Shown here piece by piece: positions 1 through 10,873 of a stretch of 64,000 bases of DNA. A program made the translations under genes and the position numbers. Below the pieces are notes generated by a model. It was not told the origin of the DNA. It saw only the letters and a list, made by a program, of their open reading frames with translations, and made no database searches. How positions within the stretch are numbered: position 1 is the first letter of the stretch; the number at the start of each line of letters is the position of its first letter. Location: assembly GCF_037038585.1 (NCBI RefSeq), contig NC_092521.1, positions 148,642,605 through 148,706,604 of the forward strand, in the 5' to 3' direction. Source of the stretch: Patagioenas fasciata (Eukaryota > Chordata > Aves > Columbiformes > Columbidae).

Positions 1-1378
1 AAACAAGAGACATAACTACATCAAATACCACAATTCAGACCAGTTCTGTTCAAGGAGAAAATTAAGGGAAGTTTTTAAGCGCACATTTAACTTTTCAGTA
101 CTTGCTTAGCTTTACTGGAATGCAGCCTTTAATATCATTGCTGTGATTTACTTCTTAACTGCCTTTGTAGTCATTACCACTTAAAAGAATTAATCTTGTC
201 GGCAATTGCTAACCTAAAGATATGTAAATCCTCTCAGTTTTAAGTCAGTTTTCTCCTCTAACAAAGATAAGAGTGGCTTGCAAAACACCTAATCAGAAAC
301 TACAGACACTACTGACGTTGCAGCTTTAGACAATTTGAAGCCTGCACAGTTAGTTGAGTCTTGCTTTAACACATATCTTGAGACTGTTGGATACAGTGTC
401 CTTTAACTGAACATTGCTCATTATACACTAAAATGATTATGTGACAAATATATGTAACCAATTAGCTCTTTAGGACTGCCCTGAGTAGTGGTAAGATTTT
501 GTATATAATGGCAGTTACTTTTCTTTCTGGCATGCTGGCTTTATTACAACACCCAGACTTGCACAACTCTGTAATAAACAATATCTTGCCTCTGTGTGCT
601 AAATTTGTCTCATTTCCATTCACACCGGGTAAAGAACCTTGTTCTTGGGACAACACCTTAAGTACTAAATGTCTGAACAGGTAAAGCAGCAATTCTTAGA
701 TGTTTCAAGACTGAGTAGTTTTTTTCCTTTTTGACAATAGTTACCCTTACCTTCATACATCCCACACACCTAAGCCTCCTCGCTTCAGCCAGTGGTCCTT
801 TATGACTTTGTATGCACTCTGTGTGCACCCTGCTTGTGAGAGTCAGCATGGACTACCTGAGTTGTTGTGTCCTGGCATGCCTCATGCAGCTTCACACAAA
901 TGCTGCTCTCCAGATTCTCTAAGGGATTCCTCTTGCACCCTCACTGGTCTCAGAAACACCCTTCCATCCCTTTTCCTTCACCATAACTTTTCCTTCCCGT
1001 GTATACAAAGAACTCTTCTCTTAATACAGCACCAGAGCTGTATCCATCCAACCCTTGAGTCTCTGCTCCCTCAGGAGGAAGGAGCACGGTGCTTAGGTGA
1101 GGCTGCTGCTCAGCCCAAGCCCAGCATGAAGAGGGAAAAAGAGAAACAAGAGCATGTACCTAACAGCTACAGCCATGAGATGATCCACAAATTCTCTTGC
1201 AAATACACATTTTCAGAGTGAATGAAAGATTCATTGACAGAGAATCAGAAGCAAGAGAACCCTGCACAGGGGTCTTGATTCCTGGGTCTTATTCTTCATG
1301 TACTTTCATTGCTGATCCCTTAAAAGAAAATGTGTGTTCTCAGAAGCCAGGATCAGACTCTAAGACCCAATCTCCATC
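1..1378. other. Intergenic DNA, no gene seen
   Basis: AT-rich non-coding sequence. Short frames occur on both strands (for example 802-1221 on the + strand, 139 codons), but they show no recognisable domain, no codon bias and no splice context. I read them as chance frames. No repeat family was recognised before the LTR that begins at 1379. Confidence 0.55.
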
Positions 1379-1630
1379 TGTCCTGGTTTTGTTAAAAACA
1401 AGGTCAGTTTCTCTTTCAGTAAATTTTCCTTTCAGCTAAGTTCTACTAAGTAACTGCACTTGTCTGAATTTGGCTACATGTTTTTGTAAACAGAAGCAAT
1501 GGTATGCAAGGTCACTGATAAAAACACACATCTTGTAAGTAGAAAGGGGTGTATTTGCAAGGAGGGGTGAACAGAACAGGTGACTAAAATTGACCAACTA
1601 AGTATTCCATCCCATCCACATCATACACCC

Positions 1631-1638
1631 TATAAAAG
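1631..1638 (+). promoter_or_regulatory. TATA box of the solo LTR
   Basis: TATAAAAG sits about 250 bases inside the LTR and about 270 bases before its AATAAA signal, the normal U3 promoter position. Whether it still drives transcription cannot be told from sequence. Confidence 0.6.
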
Positions 1639-1908
1639 TGGGAGATCACAAGGGTCTCGCTCTCTTCAACTATGACTGGCATCTGAAGAGGACTCTGCCT
1701 GTCATCCCTACAATCCAAGACCTGGCTCCAGACCCTGCATCCCTGAATCCAGTTCCAGTTTGCTGTGGTGTCCAGCCCAGGACTCCTGAGTGCTTGCCCT
1801 GCAGCTGCCAGAGCAGCCGGCTCCACTGGGCAACGCTGAACTGTACCGGGAAATTCAAGATTGGTTTTGTGTATTTTGTATTATTTTCTCTATTTTATTA
1901 GTAGCGTT

Positions 1909-1914
1909 AATAAA
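1909..1914 (+). terminator. Polyadenylation signal of the solo LTR
   Basis: AATAAA lies downstream of the LTR TATA box in a T-rich stretch, as expected for the R region of an ERVL LTR. Confidence 0.5.
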
Positions 1915-2057
1915 TAATTTAAAACTTTTTTCCAAGTTGCAAATCCCTCTCTCTTTTCCTCCTATTGCCTTGGTGAGGAGGGCTGGAGCAGGGCGGAGGT
2001 TGACAGAGAGCATCTGCCACAGTTTATTGTTGCCCTGCATTTAACAGTGACATCATC

Positions 2058-5000
2058 ACAAATTTGAAGGGAATGAGCTTATTATCCAAAATCAGATCTA
2101 AGAAAGGACTTTCATGCTATGAAACCAAATTTTACCATTTAGGTTTGCAGGTAAGTGTGTGTCCAAGCACTGGAGGGCTCTGGGAAGGGAGATGCCCCTT
2201 TCTCCTCAGGACTTCTCAGCAGTTGACTTGATTCCTTCTCCTGAGTGTGCTTCCTGATGGGAAGCATTTTCCTCTGCACCTAGCTTGCTTTTTTATTTTA
2301 TAGGGAGGTTTGGTTGGTGACTTCCCCCACACTTTTCCCAGAGCAGTGTCTCACTCATTGCATACCCTGCTCCACTGAGACACTACTCATGAGTCTGTAC
2401 CACAGGGGTTTGCCCAAGCCCACAGAAGAAGCATACTGGGGGTAAGGAGTTGAACCAGGGCACCCCACCTTCCATCTTTGACAAGCTTGTTCTCACATTT
2501 TCAAGTGTTCTCAGGTTCCAAGGAGCTGACCATGCACTAGGGGCTGCAAGTGCTACAGTGACCACAGTGCTTTGCTCTGGTCTTTTGAGCCTGGCACCTG
2601 CTGAAGACCACAAACGAGTAAAAGACCACTTCTCTGGTTCTCATACTTTATGAAACTGCTGTCCTCAGCTAACATCAATAGATAGAGCTGAACGAAGATT
2701 TAGGTTAGTAGTAATAAATGACACAGGATTTTTTTTCTGCCAAAGCCTTGAAGCTTGAAGGTGCAAGTGTCTTTGTTGCTACAAGAAATAACAAGTAGCC
2801 TGAGTAAGAATACTGACATCTGGAAATGACAATCCATACAACACAATGTATACTTGTACTGGATGTGCAGAGTGCCTTACTATGCAGGGTCAATTCAACC
2901 TGTTGTATAAAACCCACCAATTTCTGGAGTGCTTATTTGTGTCCGCAGAGATTAAAGATCTATCTGCCCTCAGAGCATCTGAGAGACAAGGCAGATGTAC
3001 ATTTTAAAAATGCAATTTGAGATAGTGTGCTAGCAATAGTTCTAATAGAAGATTTTATTACAGTATCTAAAACATACCTTTATTCACCTTTATTCATTCC
3101 TGAGCATCCAGACATTTTATTATTTTTTTATTTTTGTACCGTACATTATTTAATAGGGGAAGGAGGAGATTTGAACCTAATTACATGTTACTGTATAAGG
3201 AACAATGTTCATCACAGGTTTTCTACTGTGTAGTTCCCACTGCCCCTCCTCCCCCAAATGATACATTTTTAGTCCTTATTGAAACCAAAATATATCTCTG
3301 TGTACCCAAAATGAAGATGTTTTGTCTCATTGACAGGTATTTTCTTCTTTTTCTGTTTCTAAACTTAAAATATACACACATAAGAACTCAGATAAACAAA
3401 AATTTGTGCATTTTATACATTTCAAAATGCAATTACTTTCCTGATAGCTTTTTTTAATACAAGATCAATTCAGAGCCAAGATCTGGGAAATATTTTTGTT
3501 TTCATAATGACAGCAATCAATCAAAAAGTAGAATGAGATCATTTAGCACCAGTATTTCTGAGCAATTGTCAAAAAAAAAAAAAAAACGATAGTTGAGATT
3601 TTCTTCAAGAAATATCTTTACCACACCATTCTGCCAGGAAGTTAAACACATTGTTTTGTGAGCTGCAGATGTAGGAAGATGGTTATATCTGATTTCAGGA
3701 ATTTACTACTGAGACCAGTACCAATGCAGGTCAATCACATGATGCCACTTTAAGATATCCGTTTGTGTTACTTTAATAGGTAACCTTCCAGCCATAGGTA
3801 GGTCTTTATACAGGTTATAATTTAGAAGGTATAACTTTTCAGCCTGCATTCATCTGACAATTAGAAACTTCTTCCCCCAGTCACACCAGTTGGAACTACA
3901 AAAGACGTGATGAAGAATATACACTTCACAACACAGCAGTCACCCAGGAAGGGTTAATAATACCCCAGTGCACTCTCCTCCCCGTTTTTCCCCTCTTGGT
4001 CCTCCACCAAGCAGCTAATGAGGGGCAGCTGCTATAGAAGACTGCAAAACAGCTTGTGTAAAGGCAATGGGTGAAGATACCACAGGTGCCTTTGAAATGG
4101 TTGGAGCACCCTGGTGGTGAGAGGAGCCTTGCTCATGGTGGAAGGCATCACAGGTTGCAGCCTGCAAGAGAAGCTGAATTTGAGTTGGCACTTCCCTGCA
4201 AAAGGGGAAATGTTGGCTCTGATATTAAAGGACTGATAATGCAGGACTAATCCATCCTCAGTTTTGTGCTACTCAGAGGTAGGTGATCCATGCTGTATGG
4301 AGGGCTAGTGAGGGGCTCCTGTGCAGACACTATGGGGTATACCTTAGAAATGGATGTTGGCTCTTGGCACCCCATACTGAGATTAAGAAAAAGCCTGATT
4401 AGATTGAAATGGGGGGATTTAATTTTATTAAAAAAAAAAAAAAAAATTATTTTTTCCTCAATTTCATCTTAGAACTCTTTCTTCAACTCCCTCTTTTCCA
4501 AAAGAAACCAATTTTGTAGTCTCACACTGCAGTGGTCCCCAGGGCCAGGCCAAGTTTTCCCGTCAGTTGTAGCAATGAAGCTGTTAGGGAATGACAGCCC
4601 TAGGGAGGTATCACCTGAATTAAGAAGAGCAGAATCTTGCTTTCTGTGTCTGTGGTGACATTTGTTTTTACTTGAATAGCTTTTACGGCAAAGTTTACAA
4701 GTTTTTTTGCTGATGTGTAATAAAACACTTTTACTGTGGTTGGTTTAATTTTCAAAGCTTAAAAAAAAAAAAATCAATTTGTTTCTTTGTACTCAGTATA
4801 TTGGAGTTGAAAAGCATAATGTACTATTACTTCGGGGTCAGTGCTTGACTTCTGTTGACCCTCTTGCTCGTGAATATTTCCTGGAGTTTATTACTACAGT
4901 CTGTCTCCTGGATTTTTTTATGCATAAACTTATCATTTCTTATTCTTAAGCAACCACTATCAGAGTCCTTAAGAACAATGATTGCTTTTAGGGCAAAACC

Positions 5001-6185
5001 AATTTACCACATGCATGAACACAAAATCCATGAGACACTTCTCTTGAATACCCATGTTCTTCTCTTTGTACTGCAAAGATTTTGAGAGGTCTAAGAGATG
5101 CAGATGTTTCAGATGGAGGAATATACAATGGGGAAAGAAAACAAACAGTGCATAGAGCAAATAGGACTCATTAACAAATATTATTCTTTGGGGCAATTTT
5201 GAATTAAATACCTGCTATTGTATATCAACAGCTTCTTCAACCAGAAGGAGGAAGACAAGGACAACAGCAAAGTCTTGTCAAGCTTTTGACAATTGTTTTG
5301 TCTGTCAAATTACTGGAAATATTAAACATTTTTTCATGCAGTCTTTAAGAGCTACTTAAAGTATTGCAAGTGGGTTGGAGAGCAGCATTAAAGGCAAACT
5401 AGAATTCCTGTTGTAACTGTCCAGTAAATGGTTGGTCAGTGGAGTTTCTTCTTTCCAGGCAGCCATCAGCAGAACTGGGGACAGTACATTACCCTGCTTA
5501 TCTATGTTGTTAAAGGGTGGTATCTGGAGTTTTTTGACAGATGTACGTATTATTAGAGTTACCATAAGAAAACTAAGATAAGATTTCTGTCTGAAGATGT
5601 GTATGTCTATATTCAATTACTCTCTTATGCCTTACTAAAAACATCTCTCTCCTCATCAACAAGAAGGTGTTTTGTATAAGGACTTCTAATATTTCACTCC
5701 TACTAGCCAAAAAACCCCATCTTTTATACCAATGAAACATATATAATGCATGAGATGCCAGAGTTTCCTTCACTGTTGTTATCCAGTTTGGATGCTTTGT
5801 GACAGTATTTCTTACAATCCCAGTACCTCTGTGTATTATAGGTTGTAGCAATATAATGATGCCAGATTAGTCACACCACTGATTCTCACTCTACTTATCA
5901 AAGCAGTCTTTAGATAACTTCCAGATGAGACATGACAGTGGATAATCCATTATCCTCTTTGCTGGTTCTTTTGTCTTCTGAACAAAGGATTTGATTCAAA
6001 TTATTAAACTTATTCCAAGACGTAGCAGTTAGCACCAGCATTTTAAAAATGTTTTTTCTATGTTTGAATGGAATGAATGAACCTCTTCTACTTGCTCTAG
6101 GGAGAGAGGGCTAAGTATGGAGAGCGAGATGAATAACAGCCTGACTTAGTGGAGGAAAACTGCTGTTGGGAGAGAGAATATTAGG
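2058..6185. other. Intergenic DNA, no gene seen
   Basis: AT-rich sequence with A-runs at 3571-3586, 4430-4446 and 4761-4773. No frame on either strand resembles a known protein. A weak CTCF-like motif at 4104-4117 is described separately. Confidence 0.5.
4104..4117 (-). promoter_or_regulatory. Weak CTCF-like motif
   Basis: The bottom strand reads CCACCAGGGTGCTC, which differs from the CTCF core CCACCAGGGGGCGC by a T in the G-run and in the last bases. Such sites are bound only sometimes. Occupancy cannot be inferred. Confidence 0.25.
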
Positions 6186-6416
6186 GGAAAAACAAACAAA
6201 CAAAACAAAATTTAAAAAAACAAAACAAAGCAGGAAATCTGAATATTGCTTGAGGAAGGTGGGGGAAATGTCTTAATAATCCTGCTCTTCATGTGAACAT
6301 TATAGGAGAGAGGAGAAGAAAAAAAAAAAACAAACCAAACCAAAACAAAACACAACTAAAAAAACAACAGCAACAAAAAACAACAAACAAAAAACCCCAA
6401 ACAAACGAACGAAAAA
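6186..6416. repeat. A-rich (CAAA)n-like low-complexity tracts
   Basis: Two A-rich blocks (about 6189-6234 and 6319-6415) are made of AAAC, AAAAC and AACA units with pure A-runs. They flank roughly 85 bases of ordinary sequence. Such tracts are common in bird introns and intergenic DNA. No SINE or LINE body is visible beside them. Confidence 0.75.
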
Positions 6417-8302
6417 ACATCCTCAGTGCATGACCTGCAGCTTGCCAGACCTCAGGTCACCCAGGTTCTGAAGTGTGGGAATAGCACCATCTATTGCACA
6501 GCCATCCTTATCAGTGCGGTGTCAGACCTCATAGCCTCCCTGCGTGGCCCTCACAGCAGCTTTGTAAGGCAAGGACACGGTATTTTCTTAGCTTAGGAGG
6601 GGGAATCTGCTTTCTTGGTGGATCGCAAAAAGCCAGTGATAAAGCAGGGACTGAGCACAGTTCTGTTTGACAAGCTCCTGCTGTAACTTCTGGCTCTGTT
6701 TCCTCTTCTACTAAGAAGTCCAATCTGCTTGAGAACCTTGATAAATCAGGCTAATGAGACCACATGTAACTATATATCTTTCCACTAATCTTAGGGAACA
6801 TGTTTACCCTTAGCTTCCCATGTATGAGCTATGCTGTCTTTCAATTACAATTGCATCACATTTTGCAGGCACTAGAAAAAATACGAATGTTTGTATTGGG
6901 AAAACACGTTTGCTAGAGTTGCAGGTACAAAGTAAGACCAAGGAAATTTGTATAAGGACGTGGAAAGACAACATATACACTAGAACTTTCTAAAATCCAA
7001 GTTTGAAGCTTGGAAAATAGCTGCCCTTATTGGAAAAATTAGATTTCAGCATTTTTTCTTATTTTCTTGCAATTTGAAAGATTCAAGCAGTTATAATGTC
7101 TTGAAAATGCAGTTTAAAAAATGAGAAAAGAAGTCATCATGTTAGAACAGCTTCTTCTTTGAAAATCGGTATCTGTTCACAAACCACAACTTTCAAAGAG
7201 CAGGAAAGGGACTTAAAACGCCATATCCGTGCTTCCATGTGTCATTTTTACAGACTGCTTTTAATTTTCTTACCTTTTATCATGTGACTCCCAAAATGAG
7301 AGTTGGATTTAAATGGTCTGTCCAGACAGACAGTGAACTCCACTCAAGAGAGTCAATAACTAGAGAAGCAAAACAGACAAAAATAACCATTGTCAAACTT
7401 GGACTATAGTTACTGATATACAGAAAATCGTCTGAAGAAAACACGAAAGAAAAAAAAAAGAAGATTATAAGCATGCAGTGCTGTATTTCCATGTAACCAG
7501 AAGAATGTGTCTTTAAGTTCTTGTCAAAAGCTGATAGTATTGCATGGTGGCTACCTAAACATAAAAAAACCCAAACCAACCAAACAGAAAAACCACAGAA
7601 CTGTGATAATGTAATGACCCTTTGGAATATTAGATACTCATATGTTAAATAAACCTTGCCTACAGTTCAAATGGGAAAGAGTTAACTCACAACTCTCTTG
7701 CTACCAAAGAGGCCTGGGCTCACGTTTTCCAGCTGGCAGAGGTGTGTGCTTGTACACACATCCCTCACAACCCCCCACCCTGCCTTCTCCCTTCCATATC
7801 AGCTTTGTAAAACTCTCCAAGTTACAGTAATGCTAGCTAATAATTACATTTCATCTGATTGTTATCCAGCAAACCTAAAGGTATCGTAACATGCTAGACT
7901 CAGCTCATTTATTGTAATAAAAACATAAATAACATATTTTTAAATGCTGGATAACATTAAGGAAACAGCAATTCTCTAATCGTTACCTGCATAATTGTTT
8001 TACCTGCTGAAAGACTGCAGGCTAGTCTGTAACTCATTTAGGAGGCTGTTCTGAAGAAGGGCTGTGGAGTCTGGCCATGTTCTACCATTATATTGCAGAG
8101 CCTCAAGTAGTCTGAACTGACATAACTCTCTTGGACATCCAAGGGTTTCAATTCACACCAACTACAGACCCTCCTTAACCAGATAAGGTTTTTTGCCTGG
8201 CATCGGCCTGGATCTCTAACATTGATTTCCAGAAGGAGCTTTTGCTTGGCTATAGAAGAAAGTTAAAATATTCTATAATTGTTGTAGTGAACTAGCAGAG
8301 AC
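6417..8302. other. Intergenic DNA, no gene seen
   Basis: No domain, splice pattern or known repeat was recognised. The longest frame (7280-7579, minus strand, 99 codons) is hydrophobic because of T-rich codons on that strand and is most likely spurious. Confidence 0.5.
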
Positions 8303-8396
8303 AAAAACAAAAAAACAAAACCAAACAAACAAAACGACAAAAAACAACAAACAAAACACAAACCAAAGAAACAAACAAAAAAACAAAAAAAAAAAA
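8303..8396. repeat. A-rich (CAAA)n-like low-complexity tract
   Basis: About 95 bases composed almost only of A and C in CAAA/CAAAA units, ending in a 12-base A-run. It has the same character as the tracts at 6.2-6.4 kb. Confidence 0.75.
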
Positions 8397-9689
8397 CTAG
8401 GAGGCCTGAGTCAGTTGTATATGCTTTTTTTTTTCCTCCCTAGACCACAACTGGTTATTATTTTATACACACTGGCTCAGTTGTCTAACTTCGCTAAATT
8501 ACCTTAGCAGTGTTGAAACTGCAGTGCTACGTGACTGATGCTAGCCAAGAACCTCTCCCTCTGGTCCTGCACATTTAACTCTTATTCAGACCAATGAAAT
8601 TGACGTTACAAGGAATGTAGATAAATGGGAAACGTAAGGCTTCTTCCTATTTGTGTTTCAATGACTGATAGAAATAGTATTAGCTATATGAACTGGTATG
8701 ACTAACAGTCAGTGATGAATAAAATACTGAATTTGGAAAAATGTGCTGTTCTCTTTCCTAAACAAACAACAACAAAAAAAAAATCAGATGTGTCCAAACC
8801 TCAAAAATTATAATTTAAAAAGTATTTAATGTTTTTGAAAAACACTTGGGCAGAATTAGTCTACTGTCAAACCTCTAAGAACAATTCAATTGAATGACAA
8901 AGACATTGTAAATTTTTGAGGTATGTTTGACATAGACTTATTTGCACAGCCTACAGTTTGTAACTTTCTTGCTTCAAAGCACCATTCTTCACCAGAAAAA
9001 AAAAAAAAAAAAAAAAAAAAGAAGAGTGATAGCTAAGGAAAGATACAAAGAAAAAAAAACCAAAGGTGGAAAGAAATTGATGATGGATTATAAATTAGAG
9101 AAGTTTCTTTTTCAGAACAGTTTGACTTGTGACACTGATTGACCTGCATCTTTGAATATATAGCTGCCAAAGTACCTAATAAAATTAATTTAGATAAAAT
9201 TGTCAGACCATGTGCAAATGAATTAGTTGTATAGACTTCTTATTTTATTACTGAAAAAATATAAGAGGTTTCTTTTGCATCTTTTCCTTCCTTTATATTA
9301 TTAAATAGCTACTTGTTGCCAAAAGAACAGTGTGGTTTGAGGAGAAACCGTGAGTTATGACCTCATGAGCTAAACAGACTTCAGTTAACATTTTTATGTG
9401 TCCTCTGTCCCTAAAAATTCTTTAAGTGCTTCCAAACGTAATAAAATTTAGCATAATTTTCCTTTTGCTTGCTAGGATTCAAACACTGTCAATTTAAGAT
9501 GTTATTTTCTATTTTCATTTTAAAAACATTTTGTTTTACAATCTACATATGCACTGTTTGTCTTTTGTATGCAATATTCGTTATGCAGTAGAAATAAAAG
9601 AATCTAATTCTTCTTGATGTTAACAGAGCAACTTTGACAGTTGCAGCTGGGCAACTCAGATCAGACTTCATGGTGAAGCATTCTACAAC
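8397..9689. other. Intergenic DNA with a poly(A) run
   Basis: AT-rich non-coding sequence with a 25-base A-run at 8996-9020. No gene or repeat body was recognised. The lysine-rich frame over the A-run (8942-9142) is a composition artefact. Confidence 0.5.
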
Positions 9690-10873
9690 ACGGCAACCCA
9701 CCCAGTAGATGAGGGAAAGGCTGTGGATGTTGTGTTCTTAGATTTCAGTAAAGCCTTTGACAGGGTATCCCACAGCATTTTCCTGGAGAAGCTGGCAGCT
9801 CATGGCCTAGATCAGTTTATTCTGCCATGGATAAAGAACTGGCCGGAGGGCTGGGCCCAAAGAGTTGTGGTGAAGAGAGTCAAATCCAGTTGGTGTCGGG
9901 TCACAAGTGGTGTTCCCCAGGGCTCAGTATTGGAGCCAGTTCTGTTTAATCTCTTTATCAATGATCTGGATGAGGGGATTGAGTATACCCTTAGTAAGTT
10001 TGCAGATGACACCAAATTGGGTTGGAGTATTGATCTGCTGGAAGGTAGAAAGGCCATACAGAGGGATCTGGACTGGCTGGATCAATGAGCTAAGGCCAAT
10101 TGTATGAGGTTTAAAAAGGCCAAGTGCTGGGTCCTGCACTTGGGTCACAACAACCCCAGGCAGCACTACAGGCTCTGGGAAGAGTGGCTGGAAAGCTGCC
10201 TGACAGAGAGGGATCTGGCGGTGTTGATCAACAGGCAGCTGCATATGAGCCAGCAGAGTGCCCAGGTGGCCAAAAAGGCCAACAGCATCCTGGCTTGTAC
10301 CAGGAATAGTGTGACCAGCAGGACTAAAGAAGCCATCATGCCACTGTACTCAGCGCTGATGAGGCCACACCTTGAATCCTGTGTTCAGTTTTGGGCCCTT
10401 CATAAGAAAGACGTTGAGGTACCAGTAAGAGCGCAGAGGAGGGTGACAAAGCTGGTGAGGGGTCTGGAGCACACGTCTGATGAGGAGCAGCTGAGGGAAA
10501 CGGGGCTGCTTATCCTGGAGAAAAGGAGGCTGAGGGGAGACCTTATGGCTGTCTACAACTACCTGAAAGGAGGCTGTAGCGTGGAGGGTGTTGGTCTCTT
10601 CTGCCAAGTAGGAAGTGATAGCACAAGAGGAAATGGCCTCAGGTTGTGCCAGGGGAGATTTAGCTTGGATATTAGGAAAAGATTATTAACGGAAAAGGTT
10701 GTCAGGCATTGGAACAGGCTGCCCAGGGGAGTGGTGGAGTCACCATCCCTGGGGGTGTTTAAAAGGTGCTTAAAAGATGGGATTCTTAGGGACATGATTT
10801 AGTGCTAGAGGTAGGTTACAGTTGGACTCAATGATCCTGAGGGTCTCTTCCAACCAAAATGATCCTATGATGA
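9690..10873 (+). mobile_element. 5'-truncated CR1 LINE with reverse-transcriptase region
   Basis: This is the 3' part of a CR1 retrotransposon, the dominant LINE of birds. The + strand frame from 9723 to 10802 carries reverse-transcriptase block A (LDFSKAFD near the start), the SGVPQGSVL block (about 9907-9935) and the catalytic FADDT box (9999-10013). The typical CR1 C-terminal region follows, with [11 protein letters not shown] near the end. The frame is broken only once, by TGA at 10086-10088. Its position after DQ and before AKANCMRF suggests a former Trp codon. The 3' UTR (10803-10873) keeps the CR1-type end, with GGACTCAATGATCCTGAGGG and a final ATGATCCTATGATGA. The N-terminal ORF and the start of the RT are missing, the usual result of incomplete reverse transcription. 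Confidence 0.93.
9723..10802 (+). pseudogene. CR1 ORF2 remnant (reverse transcriptase, one nonsense codon)
   Basis: About 360 codons of the LINE endonuclease/reverse-transcriptase protein remain, covering the RT fingers/palm from block A onward plus the C-terminal part. Two catalytic aspartates lie in FADDT and one in the LDFSKAFD block. The endonuclease domain is absent. One in-frame stop (10086-10088) splits an otherwise continuous frame with no indel, so decay is light. The copy cannot move by itself because its 5' half is gone. Confidence 0.9.

Larger units (their letters stand above)
1379..2052 (+). mobile_element. Solo LTR of an ERVL-type avian endogenous retrovirus
   Basis: The element starts with TGTCCTGGTTTTG and ends with a terminal CA, the usual TG...CA boundaries of an LTR. 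The first bases are those I associate with avian ERVL LTRs. A TATA box (TATAAAAG, 1631-1638) lies mid-element, after a stretch resembling the U3 end of those LTRs. A T-rich R/U5-like part follows, with an AATAAA signal at 1909-1914. The five bases before it (CCATC, 1374-1378) nearly match the five after it (TCATC, 2053-2057). This fits the 5-bp target duplication usual for ERVL, with one substitution. No gag, pol or env remains on either side, so this is a solo LTR left by LTR-LTR recombination. Open frames inside it (such as 1638-1901) are not genes. Family assignment is from memory of the consensus, so the subfamily is not given. Confidence 0.78.

Noticed and set aside
802..1221. 139-codon + strand frame
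   Set aside because: No recognisable domain, no splice sites and no codon bias. Chance is more likely.
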